Below, one piece after another: positions 38,357 through 47,829 of a stretch of DNA of 64,000 bases. The stretch spans positions 1 to 64,000 of the forward strand of contig JABTBR010000008.1 of NCBI GenBank assembly GCA_013284265.1, read 5' to 3'. Source of the DNA: Oxalobacteraceae bacterium. GTDB lineage: Bacteria > Pseudomonadota > Gammaproteobacteria > Burkholderiales > Burkholderiaceae_D. The position numbers were made by a program, and so were the translations under genes. A model generated the notes under the pieces. It was not told the origin of the DNA. It worked only from the letters and a program-made list of their open reading frames with translations, and ran no database searches. Within the stretch, counting starts at the first letter, position 1, and the number at the start of each line of letters is the position of its first letter.

Positions 38357-40327
38357 ATGATCAAAAATAAAATTGCACTGGCTGTATTGCTGGCGAGCGT
38401 AGCGTTCGCCCCCGCCGGTGCGACTACCCACCACGGCAAGGCCAGCAGCACCAGCAGCAAGGCCAAGAGCGGCGGCAAGGCGGCCGGCAAGAGCGGCAGT
38501 AAAGCCAGCGGCGCTGCCAAGACCGGAACCAAAGGCAAGACCAGCAAATCCGACAAATCCAGCAAAGCCGGCAAGGGCAAGACCGCCGCCGCGGCAGGCG
38601 CCGTCGCAGCCGCAAGCACCGCCGCCGTCGCCGCACCGGCCGCCGTGTCGGAACGCCGCCAGGACCGCAACTTCGATAACCAGAGCAATCAGTTCCTTGG
38701 CGCGCTGTGGCGCATCGATCCGGAAATGGCGATCTCGGTCGGCAAGTACGAAACCGCCGCCAATCTGACCATTCCCGATCAGGCCGCCCGCACCCGCCAA
38801 CTGGCCTTTACCGAAGACTGGCTGAGCCGTTTCGGCAAGATCGACGCGCGCCAGCTGTCCGCGCGCCAGCGCACCGACCTGGCCTTGCTGACGAATAAAC
38901 TGCAAGCCGACCGCTTCTATCTGACCACCCTGAAAGAATTCGAGTGGAATCCGGCCAGCTACAACGTCGCCGGCCCGATCGACTTCATCCTCAACACCGA
39001 ATACGCGGCCAAGCCGCAGCGCCTGCGCACCCTGCTCAAGCGCATCGCCGGCATCCCGGCCTTCTACGAAGCGGCGCGCGCCAGCATCGTCAATCCGACC
39101 CGTGAACATACCCAGCTGGCCATTTCGCAAGCGGCCGGCGTGCTGACCATGCTGACCGAGCTGGACAAGGCGGCCCAGGAATCTATCCTCAGTTCGATCG
39201 AGAAGCAGCTGTTCACCTTGCGCGTCAACGCCGCGCTGACGGCGGTCGATGGCTATGTGGCCTGGCTCGGCGAGCTGGACAAGACCATGGCCAAGACCGG
39301 CGGCCGCTCCTTCCGCATCGGCAAGGAATTGTATGATCAGAAGTTCGCCTTCGACATCCAGGCCGGCAACACGGCCGAACAGACTTACCAGAAGGCGCTG
39401 GCGGCCCGCGAAGACTTGCTGGCGAATATGGACAAGCTGTCCGACGAGCTGTGGACCAAGACCATGGGCAACGAGAGCAAGCCCGCCGACCGCACCGCCA
39501 AGATCGGCAAGGTGATCGACAAACTGTCCAGCCAGCACGTGGCGCGCGAGGACTTCTTCCCTGAAATCCGGCGCCAGATTCCGCTGCTGCAGGACTGGGT
39601 CATCAGCCACAACCTGCTGACCATGGACCCTAAAAAGCAGCTGGAAGTGCGCGCCACGCCGGCCTACCAGTCTGGCGTAGCGGGCGCCAGTATCGAAGCG
39701 CCGGGTCCCTACCGTCCGCAAGACCGTACCTACTACAACGTGACCCCGCTGGACGGTGCCACGCCTGAACAGGCCGAAAGCAGCCTGCGCGAATACAACC
39801 ACTGGATTTTGCAGATCCTGAATATCCACGAAGCGATTCCAGGCCACTACACCCAGCTGGTGTATGCCAACAAATCGCCGTCCATCGTCAAATCGATCTT
39901 CGGCAATGGCGCCATGGTCGAAGGCTGGGCCGTGTATGGCGAGCGCATGATGCTCGAATCGGGCTATGGCGACAACACGCCGGAAATGTGGCTGATGTAT
40001 TCGAAGTGGAATCTGCGCAGCGTCACCAACACCATCCTCGACTACAGCGTGCACGTGCTGGGCATGAACGAGAAGGAAGCGCTGGACCTGCTGACCCGCC
40101 AGGCCTTCCAGACCACGACGGAAGCGAAGGAAAAATGGCGCCGCGTACAGCTGACTTCGGTTCAACTGACCAGTTACTTCAGCGGCTACAGCGAAATCAT
40201 GGAATTGCGCGAGCAGCGCAAGCAGGCGCTGGGCAGCAAGTTCGTGCTGAAGGATTTCCACGAACAGTTCCTCAGCTACGGCAGCGCCCCGGTGCGGGTG
40301 ATACGGGAGTTGATGCTGAAGGACTAA
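38357..40327 (+). CDS. DUF885 family zinc-peptidase-like exported protein
   Basis: This 656-residue protein has a signal peptide (MIKNKIALAVLLASVAFAPAGA). Then comes an unusual Lys/Ser/Gly/Ala-rich low-complexity stretch to about residue 95, then the DUF885 core with the zinc-site HEAIPGHYTQL near 490. The family resembles thermolysin-like carboxypeptidases. The C-terminal VYGERMMLESG and 'Y...R..E..R' elements are present. The basic linker may tether it to anionic envelope polymers; that is inference. Start at 38357 was chosen for the signal peptide. Confidence 0.87.
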   Translation: MIKNKIALAVLLASVAFAPAGATTHHGKASSTSSKAKSGGKAAGKSGSKASGAAKTGTKGKTSKSDKSSKAGKGKTAAAAGAVAAASTAAVAAPAAVSERRQDRNFDNQSNQFLGALWRIDPEMAISVGKYETAANLTIPDQAARTRQLAFTEDWLSRFGKIDARQLSARQRTDLALLTNKLQADRFYLTTLKEFEWNPASYNVAGPIDFILNTEYAAKPQRLRTLLKRIAGIPAFYEAARASIVNPTREHTQLAISQAAGVLTMLTELDKAAQESILSSIEKQLFTLRVNAALTAVDGYVAWLGELDKTMAKTGGRSFRIGKELYDQKFAFDIQAGNTAEQTYQKALAAREDLLANMDKLSDELWTKTMGNESKPADRTAKIGKVIDKLSSQHVAREDFFPEIRRQIPLLQDWVISHNLLTMDPKKQLEVRATPAYQSGVAGASIEAPGPYRPQDRTYYNVTPLDGATPEQAESSLREYNHWILQILNIHEAIPGHYTQLVYANKSPSIVKSIFGNGAMVEGWAVYGERMMLESGYGDNTPEMWLMYSKWNLRSVTNTILDYSVHVLGMNEKEALDLLTRQAFQTTTEAKEKWRRVQLTSVQLTSYFSGYSEIMELREQRKQALGSKFVLKDFHEQFLSYGSAPVRVIRELMLKD

Positions 40328-40393
40328 AGCACGAGGCTACCGCAGCGACGCCGGCCAACACTCACCCGTCGCTGCGTCCGTTCTCGGCAACCG

Positions 40394-40972
40394 CTAAATC
40401 AGATCAGTTGCCGCAGTTAACAACTTGCTGATTTGCGGAAGTCCTTGAGCTTCGTACGTGGCAATCAGCTCTTTGGCGGATTTGGGAGGATGCTTCAGTC
40501 GTTTCCGAACGGACTTGGCGATACCCAAAAATCGAATGGGGTCGAGATCATATTGGGCTACAAGGAAATCATCGGGGTGTAGAACTTCAATTCCTCGCTC
40601 GCCAACCATCGCCTGAGGGAAGTCTTTCAAATTGAAGGTCACTATCGCGTCAGCGTGCCCCACAATCGCTGCCGCCAGCACATGCCGGTCGTTTTGATCC
40701 GGCAAAACGAGCGAATCAATCAAAAACTCGTAGCTCTCGATCAGGCAATTCTCGACCGCTGAGTTCATTAGTGCGATCGTATGTTGCAACTTCTGTGGAT
40801 CAAGATCGGGCCGCTTCGCGATCAGGCTTCTTACCCACTCTGCCTGAATTCTGGAAGTCCAGCGCGCACCAAACACACCTTCTAAAGCCAAGCTTAGCAG
40901 GAGATCTCGTAAAGGCGCCGGATACAGCACGCAGGCATCAAGAACTGCCGTGTATCGATAGTAGCCGGCCAT
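40394..40972 (-). CDS. PIN-domain protein (putative toxin)
   Basis: This 192-residue protein begins with a PIN fold: VLDACVLYP supplies the first acidic residue, and NDRHVLAAAIVGHADAIVTFNLKDFP supplies the others (D98 area and N...DF). The start overlaps the upstream HTH gene stop by one base (TAATG). This PIN group, longer than VapC by about 55 residues, is usually found with an excisionase-like HTH partner. Nuclease activity and toxin role are family inference. Base composition is nearer 50% GC than the neighbours, so recent transfer is likely. Confidence 0.85.
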   Translation of the reverse strand: MAGYYRYTAVLDACVLYPAPLRDLLLSLALEGVFGARWTSRIQAEWVRSLIAKRPDLDPQKLQHTIALMNSAVENCLIESYEFLIDSLVLPDQNDRHVLAAAIVGHADAIVTFNLKDFPQAMVGERGIEVLHPDDFLVAQYDLDPIRFLGIAKSVRKRLKHPPKSAKELIATYEAQGLPQISKLLTAATDLI

Positions 40973-41436
40973 TAGTACCCCAGATCAAGCTCCTGAGCCT
41001 GAGTCGCCAATTCTTGGAGTGCGTCTTGCGAAGACTTTCTTCGCTCGTCTTTATAGACAATGATATCTTCAAACCGGATTCGCCGGTGCGTGCCTACCTT
41101 GTGATGGGGGATTTTCCCTTCATCCAGGAGCCGGACCAGATAGGGACGGGAAACATTCAAATACATCGCCGCCTCCTGGGTGGTGATATCCAGCTCCTTC
41201 GGCATCACCGCGACCGCTTTCCCCTGGGCCAGCGCACCCAGCAAATCGGCGAAAAGACGCAGTACCGTGGGTGGCAACTTCAATACGGGCGAATTTTCAG
41301 TGCATTCAATGCCATCGTCAAAGATGGCGATGCTGACGGCCCGAGAGTGATCCAGCGCGCTAACGATGCAACGCTGTGCAGCCTTGGCAAGCTCGACATC
41401 TTCCTTGCTTTCCAGGCGATCAATGACGTCTGACAT
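40972..41436 (-). CDS. Helix-turn-helix antitoxin-like DNA-binding protein
   Basis: This 154-residue protein has a C-terminal excisionase-type winged helix (TTQEAAMYLNVSRPYLVRLL followed by HHKVGTHRRIRFEDI). The N-terminal half looks helical. It precedes the PIN gene with a one-base overlap and is probably its antitoxin and autoregulator. The ATG at 41436 has GGAGAA upstream; the frame continues to 41508 but that part is only repeated TTCGTTTAT promoter sequence. Confidence 0.85.
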   Translation of the reverse strand: MSDVIDRLESKEDVELAKAAQRCIVSALDHSRAVSIAIFDDGIECTENSPVLKLPPTVLRLFADLLGALAQGKAVAVMPKELDITTQEAAMYLNVSRPYLVRLLDEGKIPHHKVGTHRRIRFEDIIVYKDERRKSSQDALQELATQAQELDLGY

Positions 41437-41457
41437 TTCGTTCTCCAAACAGCGCAT

Positions 41458-41494
41458 ATAAACGAATCTTACGAAATAAACGAAATATTCGCAA
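41458..41494 (-). promoter_or_regulatory. Promoter with 9-bp direct repeats for the HTH-PIN pair
   Basis: On the minus strand, TTGCGA (41489-41494), 17 bases, then TAAGAT (41466-41471) forms a good sigma-70-like promoter. Across it lie three 9-base units, TTCGTTTAT, TTCGTAAGA and TTCGTTTAT. That is what a binding site for the excisionase-like antitoxin would look like, with repression by blocking polymerase. Confidence 0.6.
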
Positions 41495-41634
41495 CGAGAA
41501 CATAACATTCAGCGCTCACAGAAAAACCATACTTGCACGGCTACTCCATGGCACCCCTTTGCGAGAGATCAATCAACGGCCAGCAACGGCGCGCAGGATT
41601 GAGGGAGTCAATTCAATCACTGAAAGTTCGCGCC

Positions 41635-41952
41635 ATGCCTTTGATGATAAACACAGTGAAATATGCCGACACCCTGGAAAAAAGCGGCATTCCGCGTGCG
41701 CAAGCTGAGGCATATGCGAAAGTGACCTACAACATTCTGAACGAGCTATTGGCCCGAACCGAATCCGAACAGTTGCACGCCGATTTCATGAAGCGCATTG
41801 AAGTGTGGTTGCAGCACATCCTTGTAACTCTGCATAAATCGGGAAATCACTCACCAGCGCAGACGCAAGCGCTACTCGACACCGTCGATACGCATTTGCA
41901 ATGCATCACCGCAGCCGCCGATGCATACGCCAACCACACCGATCCACATTAG
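41635..41952 (+). CDS. Helical protein of unknown function, 105 aa
   Basis: It starts MPLMINTVKYADTLEKSGIPRAQAEAYAKV (ATG at 41635 or 41644); the frame opens at 41533. The 'DTLEKSGIPRAQAEAYAK' segment recalls the start of DUF1640-type proteins. The rest is helical with His and Leu (WLQHILVTLHKSG). No signal peptide. It is divergent from the HTH-PIN pair; its own ribosome site is weak. Moderate evidence that it is real. Confidence 0.55.
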   Translation: MPLMINTVKYADTLEKSGIPRAQAEAYAKVTYNILNELLARTESEQLHADFMKRIEVWLQHILVTLHKSGNHSPAQTQALLDTVDTHLQCITAAADAYANHTDPH

Positions 41953-41966
41953 CCAGCACAATGAAA

Positions 41967-42001
41967 CAGGCCCCTGGCAGCTTCACGCCGGCAGGGGCCT
42001 G
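41967..42001. terminator. Terminator between convergent transcripts
   Basis: CAGGCCCCTG and CAGGGGCCTG form a perfect 10-bp stem with a 15-base loop, between the end of the small plus-strand gene and the tatC stop. It ends the long minus-strand operon; the minus-strand tail TTTCATTG is modest. Confidence 0.8.
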
Positions 42002-42021
42002 TTCGGGCTTGCGGTAAATAT

Positions 42022-42777
42022 TTAGCTGATCTCTTCCGGCGCCTGCGTCACCCGCACGAACACCGGGGCCACCAGCAGGCCCAGCTCGAACAGCAGGCAC
42101 ATCGGAATCGCCAGCGAGAACTGGCTGACGATATCGGGTGGCGTCACAATCGCGGCGATCACGAAGGCGCCGACGATCACATACGGCCGCACTTCCTTCA
42201 GCTTGGCCACGCTGACCATGCCCATGCGCACCAGGATCACCACCACCACCGGCACCTCGAAGGTCGCCCCAAAAGCCAGGCACATCGACATCACAAAATC
42301 GAGATAGTTTTCGATATCCGGCGTGACCGCGATCGAGGTAGGCGAGAACTCGTTGATGAAGCTGAACACCCGCCCGAACACGAAGAAGTAGCAGAACGCC
42401 ACCCCGGCCATGAACAGCAGCGAGGACGAAATCACCAGCGGCGCGACCAGGCGCTTCTCATGCGTGTACAGGCCGGGCGCCACGAAGGCCCACAGCTGGT
42501 ACAGCACCCAGGGCAGCGCCAGGATGAAGGCGATCAGCAGGGTGACCTTCATCGGCACCAGGAAGGGGGAAATGACGCCGGTGGCGATCATCTTGGAGCC
42601 GACCGGCAGCGACTTGATCATCGGCTCGGCGATGATGTCGTAGATGCGTGCCGGGCCGGGCCAGATCATCAGCGCCACACAGACCAGCACGATGCCGAAC
42701 GATGCCTTGACCAGGCGGTCGCGCAGTTCGAACAGGTGCGAGATAAAGGTCTCTTCGCCCGATGCAGGTGTAGTCAT
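42022..42777 (-). CDS. tatC: Twin-arginine translocase subunit TatC
   Basis: This 251-residue inner-membrane receptor of the Tat pathway has six hydrophobic helices. Conserved elements are FISHLFELRDRLVKA at the N-terminus, the acid-bearing FINEFSPTS loop, and the PEVPVVVVILVRMG-type helix (here FEVPVVVVILVRMG). Start abuts the tatB stop. It is the last gene of the long minus-strand block; a strong hairpin follows. Confidence 0.96.
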   Translation of the reverse strand: MTTPASGEETFISHLFELRDRLVKASFGIVLVCVALMIWPGPARIYDIIAEPMIKSLPVGSKMIATGVISPFLVPMKVTLLIAFILALPWVLYQLWAFVAPGLYTHEKRLVAPLVISSSLLFMAGVAFCYFFVFGRVFSFINEFSPTSIAVTPDIENYLDFVMSMCLAFGATFEVPVVVVILVRMGMVSVAKLKEVRPYVIVGAFVIAAIVTPPDIVSQFSLAIPMCLLFELGLLVAPVFVRVTQAPEEIS

Positions 42778-43263
42778 TTAGAAGAACGAGGAAGGGGATT
42801 TGCTGCGTGGGCGGAAGCGGGCAACCCGGGCCGCGCCCGAGGTCACATGCAGCTTGCCCCCGTTGCGCTGCTTGTACCAGGCTGGAATGGCCGAGGTACG
42901 CACGAGTTTCTTGCGGCGGAATTCGCGCGCCTTGCGCGCCAGATGGTCGGGGTGGGCGGTGATCTGCGTCGCGGACGGCGTATCGTGCCAGGCGTTTTCC
43001 ACCTCGGCCAGATTCTGCGCGATCGACGATTCAACGTCCTGCTTGATCGATTGGGCCGACTCCTGCACGCTCTTTTGCAGATTGCGCAATTCCTCGAGCT
43101 CGATTTCGCGGCTCACTTCGGATTTGACGTCATTCAGGTAGCGCTGGGCGCGGCCGTACAGCGACCCCGCCATGCGCGCCACTTTCGGCAGCTTTTCAGG
43201 ACCGATGACGATCAGGGCGACGACGCCGATAATGGCAAGTTTGGAAAGACCGAGATCGATCAT
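42778..43263 (-). CDS. tatB: Sec-independent translocase protein TatB
   Basis: The 161-residue protein has a single N-terminal membrane helix (LGLSKLAIIGVVALIVIGPEKLPKVAR) and an amphipathic helix followed by a long charged tail rich in Arg. The 'GPEKLP' hinge is a hallmark of TatB. ATG at 43263 (MIDLGLSK) is the family start; a TTG two codons earlier is not needed. It lies between tatA and tatC. Confidence 0.95.
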   Translation of the reverse strand: MIDLGLSKLAIIGVVALIVIGPEKLPKVARMAGSLYGRAQRYLNDVKSEVSREIELEELRNLQKSVQESAQSIKQDVESSIAQNLAEVENAWHDTPSATQITAHPDHLARKAREFRRKKLVRTSAIPAWYKQRNGGKLHVTSGAARVARFRPRSKSPSSFF

Positions 43264-43308
43264 ACGCAATCAGCGCAAGCGGAACAGGGCGCGGCGGCCC
43301 CGCTCAGC

Positions 43309-43521
43309 TTAGGGCTGTTTCTTTTCTTTCGCGTCGACATCGATCGTGCCCTGGGGCGCGGCCGGCTTGACGTCGTCCTCGCTGCCCTTGACGCCATCCT
43401 TGAAGCCTTTGACGGCCTTGCCGATATCCGAACCCATATTGCCCAGCTTCTTGGTGCCGAACACCAGCATCACGACCACCAGCACGATCAGCCAGTGCCA
43501 AATACTCATTGAACCCATCAT
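43309..43521 (-). CDS. tatA: Sec-independent translocase protein TatA
   Basis: This 70-residue protein starts [26 protein letters not shown] and continues with an amphipathic helix [14 protein letters not shown]. The FGTKKL hinge is the TatA mark. The ribosome site is AGGGGAAA just before ATGATG. It forms the size-variable pore of the Tat translocase with TatB and TatC. Confidence 0.96.
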   Translation of the reverse strand: MMGSMSIWHWLIVLVVVMLVFGTKKLGNMGSDIGKAVKGFKDGVKGSEDDVKPAAPQGTIDVDAKEKKQP

Positions 43522-43663
43522 TTTCCCCTAGCAGAGCGCATGCGCCCAATAAATTCGGTTGAAGCCAAGCGCATAGTATAAGCCATGCACAGCTGACATG
43601 TGCCGGTCATATTCTCATGACGATATTAGCTGAGGGCATATGAACCCTGCCCTCATATACGCC

Positions 43664-44035
43664 TTAGCGCATGCCGCGCCAAGGGCGCGCGCCGCCGACC
43701 ACGTGCAGGTGCAAATGGTACACCTCTTGCCCGCCGTCCGGCCCACTGTTGATTACCGTCTTGTAGCCGCCGCCCGGGGTGCCGTCGGCGTCATAGCTGA
43801 CGGCGCAACCGGCTTCCTCGGCCAGACGCGGCGCCAGCGCCAGCATCTTGCCCAGCAGGGGAGCCTGGCTGGCGGTGCAGTCGGACAGGGTCGAGAAGTG
43901 CTGCTTGGGAATCACCAAGAGGTGCACCGGCGCGGCCGGGTTGATGTCCTTGAAGGCCAGCAGATCTTCATCTTCGTACACGATGGTCGAAGGAATCTGT
44001 TTGGCGGCAATCTTGCAAAAAAGGCAGTTTTCCAC
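43664..44035 (-). CDS. hinT: HIT family nucleotide-binding hydrolase (HinT-like)
   Basis: This 123-residue protein starts with GTG (VENCLFCKIAAKQIPS, GGAG 5 bases upstream), after a gap of 14 bases from hisE. The catalytic histidine triad is VYHLHLHVVGG. The N-terminal CxxC (CLFC) is typical of the HINT branch. It hydrolyses aminoacyl-AMP and nucleoside phosphoramidates. It is commonly located between his and tat genes in this group of bacteria. Confidence 0.93.
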   Translation of the reverse strand: MENCLFCKIAAKQIPSTIVYEDEDLLAFKDINPAAPVHLLVIPKQHFSTLSDCTASQAPLLGKMLALAPRLAEEAGCAVSYDADGTPGGGYKTVINSGPDGGQEVYHLHLHVVGGARPWRGMR

Positions 44036-44049
44036 GAAGTCTCCGCTAA

Positions 44050-44421
44050 TCAATTTTTCTTGGTTTCGGCCGCGTCGCGCAGTTCATCCTTGCGCGCCGC
44101 TTTTTCTTCGATGCCGGACACGCCTTCGCGGCGCGCCAGCTCATCGAGCACCTGCTGCGGCGTCAGATCGAACTGGGCCAGCATCACCAGCGAGTGGAAC
44201 CACAGGTCGGCGCATTCGTACAGCACCTTGCTGTTGTCGCCGTCGACGCGCGCATCCTTGGCGGCCATCACTGTCTCGGTGGCTTCTTCGCCGATTTTTT
44301 TCAGGATCGCATCGTCGCCCTTGGCGAACAGGCGCGAAATATACGATTTGTCCGGATCGCCGCCGTTGGCCAGTTTGCGCGACTCGATGATCTCGGCCAG
44401 GCGGTCTAGGATTGCACTCAT
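44050..44421 (-). CDS. hisE: Phosphoribosyl-ATP pyrophosphatase
   Basis: HisE removes pyrophosphate from phosphoribosyl-ATP, step 2 of histidine synthesis. The 123-residue protein ([16 protein letters not shown]) has the conserved [16 protein letters not shown] acidic metal site and [13 protein letters not shown]. Start ATG overlaps the hisI stop (ATGA). A longer frame opens at 44676 but is a shadow of hisI. hisI and hisE are separate here, not fused. Confidence 0.96.
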   Translation of the reverse strand: MSAILDRLAEIIESRKLANGGDPDKSYISRLFAKGDDAILKKIGEEATETVMAAKDARVDGDNSKVLYECADLWFHSLVMLAQFDLTPQQVLDELARREGVSGIEEKAARKDELRDAAETKKN

Positions 44422-44873
44422 GTTGGTTTGGTCGTTTTTTTGGTTTTGGTCTGGTCCGGATACATCGTCTCCGGGTCTTTCAGCACAGGCTCGGTGACCT
44501 GCCAGTCGCCCTCTTCCGAGTCGCCCTCGAACTTCTGGAAGAAGCAGGAATGGCGTCCGGTATGGCAGGCGATGCCGCCGGCCTGCTCGATCTTGAGCAG
44601 CACCACGTCTTCGTCGCAGTCGAGGCGGATCTCCAGCACCTTCTGGGTATGGCCCGATTCCTCGCCCTTGTGCCACAACTTCTTGCGCGAACGGCTCCAG
44701 TACACCGCCTCGCCCAGTTCCACCGTGCGCGCCAGCGCGTCGCGGTTCATCCAGGCGAACATCAGCACGTCATTGCTGCCGGCTTCCTGGGCGATCACCG
44801 GCACCAGGCCGTGCTCGTCCCACTTGATTTTCTTCAGCCATTTGGCCTTGGGGAGGCTGGGAGGGTTCAACAT
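44418..44873 (-). CDS. hisI: Phosphoribosyl-AMP cyclohydrolase
   Basis: HisI opens the purine ring of phosphoribosyl-AMP, step 3. The 151-residue protein has [18 protein letters not shown] and the zinc/magnesium residues in [12 protein letters not shown] and [14 protein letters not shown]. The C-terminus has an extra Lys/Thr tail ([12 protein letters not shown]) which ends in the overlap with hisE. Gap to hisF is 22 bases. Confidence 0.96.
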   Translation of the reverse strand: MLNPPSLPKAKWLKKIKWDEHGLVPVIAQEAGSNDVLMFAWMNRDALARTVELGEAVYWSRSRKKLWHKGEESGHTQKVLEIRLDCDEDVVLLKIEQAGGIACHTGRHSCFFQKFEGDSEEGDWQVTEPVLKDPETMYPDQTKTKKTTKPT

Positions 44874-44895
44874 CGTCTTTTTCCTCTATGTGCGA

Positions 44896-45657
44896 TCAGC
44901 GCAGGCGCATCGGAATGCCCTGCTCGGCCATGAAGCGCTTGGCTTCCTGCACGGTGTGCTGGCCATAGTGGAAAATACTGGCCGCCAGCACCGCATCGGC
45001 CTTGCCCAGCTTGATGCCGTCGGCCAGATCCTGCAGGCCGCCCACGCCGCCCGAGGCGATCACGGGAATGCCGACCGCATCGGACACGCCGCGCGTCAGG
45101 CCCAGGTCGAAACCGGACTTGGTGCCGTCGCGGTCCATGCTGGTCAGCAGGATTTCGCCGGCGCCCAGCTGTTCCATCTTGCGCGCCCATTCGATCGCGT
45201 CGATGCCGGTGGCCTTGCGGCCGCCGTGGGTGAACACTTCCCACTTGCCGGGAGCAACCTGCTTGGCGTCGATCGCCACCACGATGCACTGGGAACCGTG
45301 CTTCTGCGAGGCGTCGAACACCAGCTGGGGATTGCTGACGGCCGAGGAATTCATGCTGACCTTGTCCGCGCCGGCGTTGAGCAGGCGGCGCACATCGGCC
45401 ACCTCGCGCACGCCGCCACCGACGGTCAGCGGAATGAACACCTGCGAGGCGACGGCCTCGATGATGTCCAGGATCAGGCCACGGTTGTCGCTGGTGGCGG
45501 TGATGTCGAGGAAGGTAATTTCGTCGGCGCCCTGTTCGTCATAGCGGCGCGCGATCTCGACCGGGTCGCCGGCATCGCGCAGCTCGGTGAAATTGACGCC
45601 TTTGACGACGCGGCCGTTGGTCACGTCCAGGCAGGGGATGATTCGTTTTGCAAGCAT
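44896..45657 (-). CDS. hisF: Imidazole glycerol phosphate synthase, cyclase subunit
   Basis: HisF (253 residues) pairs with HisH to make imidazole-glycerol phosphate and AICAR. The start [23 protein letters not shown] and catalytic Asp residues (CLDV near 11 and [13 protein letters not shown] near 130) are present. It is a (beta/alpha)8 barrel like HisA, and the two lie side by side. Gap to hisA is 28 bases. Confidence 0.97.
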   Translation of the reverse strand: MLAKRIIPCLDVTNGRVVKGVNFTELRDAGDPVEIARRYDEQGADEITFLDITATSDNRGLILDIIEAVASQVFIPLTVGGGVREVADVRRLLNAGADKVSMNSSAVSNPQLVFDASQKHGSQCIVVAIDAKQVAPGKWEVFTHGGRKATGIDAIEWARKMEQLGAGEILLTSMDRDGTKSGFDLGLTRGVSDAVGIPVIASGGVGGLQDLADGIKLGKADAVLAASIFHYGQHTVQEAKRFMAEQGIPMRLR

Positions 45658-45685
45658 GGGAAACTGTCGGCCCGAAGGCCCGCCT

Positions 45686-46465
45686 TTATTGGGTCAGATC
45701 GCTGTCGCTCAGTTCATCGGCGCGCAGTTGCGCCGAGCTGAGGTCCAGTGTGCCTTCATAGATCGAACGGCCGCAGATCACGCCTTCGATGCCTTCGTCC
45801 TGCACCGCGCACAGGGCTTCCACGTCGCTCAGATTGTGCAGGCCGCCGGAGGCAATCACGGGGATCTTCACCGACTGGGCCAGCTTGACGGTCGCTTCGA
45901 TATTCACGCCGCCCATCATGCCGTCGCGGCCGATGTCGGTGTAGATGATCGATTCGACGCCATAGTCCTCGAATTTTTTCGCCAGGTCGATCACTTCGTG
46001 GCCGGACATCTTGCTCCAGCCGTCGGTGGCGACCTTGCCATCCTTGGCGTCCAGGCCGACGATGATCTGGCCGGGGAAGGCGCTGCAGGCGTCCTGCACG
46101 AAGCCGGGATTTTTCACCGCCGCAGTGCCGATGATGACGTAGCTGATGCCGGCGTCCAGATAGCGCTCGATGGTGTCGAGGTCGCGGATGCCGCCGCCCA
46201 GTTGGACAGGGATCTCGTCGATATCGTTTTCCTCGGCGAATTCCTTGACCACCTTCAGGATGGCCTTGATCGCGCCTTCGTTCTTCGGCTTGCCCGCAAA
46301 GGCGCCGTTCAGGTCGACCAGATGCAGGCGGCGCGCGCCCTGCTTGAGCCAATGCAGGGCCATGTCGCCCGGGTTGTCGGAGAATACGGTGGCGAGTTCC
46401 ATATCGCCTTGTTTGAGGCGTACGCAGTGACCGTCTTTGAGGTCGATGGCAGGAATGAGCAGCAT
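45686..46465 (-). CDS. hisA: ProFAR isomerase HisA
   Basis: HisA isomerises the ProFAR aminoaldose. The 259-residue protein starts [17 protein letters not shown] (ATG at 46465). It has the catalytic Asp in PAIDLKDG and [13 protein letters not shown] and the phosphate-binding GGGIRDLD. An apparently longer frame to 46828 is a shadow of hisH. Gap to hisH 43 bases. Confidence 0.97.
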   Translation of the reverse strand: MLLIPAIDLKDGHCVRLKQGDMELATVFSDNPGDMALHWLKQGARRLHLVDLNGAFAGKPKNEGAIKAILKVVKEFAEENDIDEIPVQLGGGIRDLDTIERYLDAGISYVIIGTAAVKNPGFVQDACSAFPGQIIVGLDAKDGKVATDGWSKMSGHEVIDLAKKFEDYGVESIIYTDIGRDGMMGGVNIEATVKLAQSVKIPVIASGGLHNLSDVEALCAVQDEGIEGVICGRSIYEGTLDLSSAQLRADELSDSDLTQ

Positions 46466-46508
46466 GATCGTCGGGTTCGTAAAAAGTTTAAAAGGTGAGC
46501 AAAGGCGC

Positions 46509-47147
46509 TTAAGGCTGCCAGTGCACGAAATTTTTATACAGCTGCAAGCCCAGCGCCGCACTCTTTTCAGGGTGGAACTGGGTGGCGAAAATATTGTCCC
46601 GCGCCACCGCGCAGCTGAAGGCGGCGCCGTACACGGTCTGGCCGACGGTGTGGGCCGACTGCTCCGGCTGGGCAAAGTAACTATGCACGAAATAGAAATA
46701 GCTGTCGTCCGGAATTCCGTCCCACAGCGCATGCGGTGCGGTCTGTTTGACCGAATTCCAGCCCATCTGCGGCACCTTGAAGCGCGAACCGTCTTCCTGC
46801 AGCTGGCCATCGAGCTGGAAACGCACAACTTTGCCAGGCAGCAAGCCCAGACCGGCGGCGTCGCCTTCCTCGCTGGCGTCGAACAGCATCTGCTCGCCGA
46901 TGCACACGCCCATCAGCGGCTTGCTGCGCGCGGCGCGCAGCAGCGCGTCCTGGACGCCGGATTCGCGCAGGCTGCGCATGCAGTCAGGCATCGCGCCCTG
47001 GCCGGGCAGCACGATACGGTCGGCGCTATCGATATCGGCCACTTCGCCGGAGATCAGCACGTTTGCCTCGGGCGCGACCGCGCGCAAGGCCTGAGCGACC
47101 GAGCGCAGATTGCCCATGCCGTAGTCAACCACAACAATTTTATTCAT
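46509..47147 (-). CDS. hisH: Imidazole glycerol phosphate synthase, glutaminase subunit
   Basis: HisH (about 212 residues) is the class I glutamine amidotransferase that feeds ammonia to HisF. The nucleophile cysteine is in GVCIGEQML and the His/Glu pair in [12 protein letters not shown]; the oxyanion-side GQGAMP is present. ATG at 47147 ([16 protein letters not shown]) fits the family; 47159 is an alternative. No His-tag oddities. Confidence 0.96.
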   Translation of the reverse strand: MNKIVVVDYGMGNLRSVAQALRAVAPEANVLISGEVADIDSADRIVLPGQGAMPDCMRSLRESGVQDALLRAARSKPLMGVCIGEQMLFDASEEGDAAGLGLLPGKVVRFQLDGQLQEDGSRFKVPQMGWNSVKQTAPHALWDGIPDDSYFYFVHSYFAQPEQSAHTVGQTVYGAAFSCAVARDNIFATQFHPEKSAALGLQLYKNFVHWQP

Positions 47148-47219
47148 AGTGCCATTCAAGCATATATGGGACCCGGGCAGGGCTGCGCAAGGCAGCCCCG
47201 CCGCTTGTGGTCAATTCTA

Positions 47220-47810
47220 TTACAGACTGCCCTTGGTGGAGGGGATGATGCCGGCGGCGCGTTCGTCCAGCTCGGAAGCCATGCGCAGGGCGCGGCCGAA
47301 AGCCTTGAACACGGTTTCGCACTGGTGGTGGGCGTTGGTGCCGCGCAGATTGTCGATGTGCAGGCTGACCAGCGCATGGTTGACGAAGCCGCGGAAGAAT
47401 TCCAGCGTCAGGTCGACGTCGAAGGTGCCGATCATGGCCCGGGTGAAGGGGATATGGTATTCGATGCCCGGACGGCCGGAAAAATCGAGCACCACGCGCG
47501 ACAGCGCCTCGTCCAGCGGCACATAGGCGTGACCGTAGCGGCGGATGCCTTTTTTGTCGCCGATCGCCTTGGCGACCGCCATGCCCAGCGTGATGCCCAC
47601 GTCTTCCACCGTATGGTGGTTGTCGATATGGGTGTCGCCGGTCGCTTCGATGTCCAGGTCGAACAGGCCGTGGCGGGCGATCTGGTCCAGCATATGGTCG
47701 AGGAAGGGCACGCCGGTGTTCAGCTTCTGCTGGCCGGTGCCGTCGAGGTTGATCGATACGCGAACTTGCGTCTCGTTGGTATTGCGCGTGATTTCTGCGG
47801 TGCGGTTCAT
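47220..47810 (-). CDS. hisB: Imidazoleglycerol-phosphate dehydratase
   Basis: This 196-residue monofunctional dehydratase has the paired DxHHxxED motif as [13 protein letters not shown] and a second, [15 protein letters not shown], that bind the manganese ions. It does not carry the histidinol-phosphatase part of the enterobacterial fusion. Gap to hisC is 19 bases and to hisH 72. Confidence 0.97.
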   Translation of the reverse strand: MNRTAEITRNTNETQVRVSINLDGTGQQKLNTGVPFLDHMLDQIARHGLFDLDIEATGDTHIDNHHTVEDVGITLGMAVAKAIGDKKGIRRYGHAYVPLDEALSRVVLDFSGRPGIEYHIPFTRAMIGTFDVDLTLEFFRGFVNHALVSLHIDNLRGTNAHHQCETVFKAFGRALRMASELDERAAGIIPSTKGSL

Positions 47811-47829
47811 GAAAGGCTCTTGCGGTGAC

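Noticed and set aside
38183-40261. A 692-codon minus-strand frame opposite the DUF885 gene
   Set aside because: No recognisable domain and the plus-strand gene has signal peptide and zinc motif.
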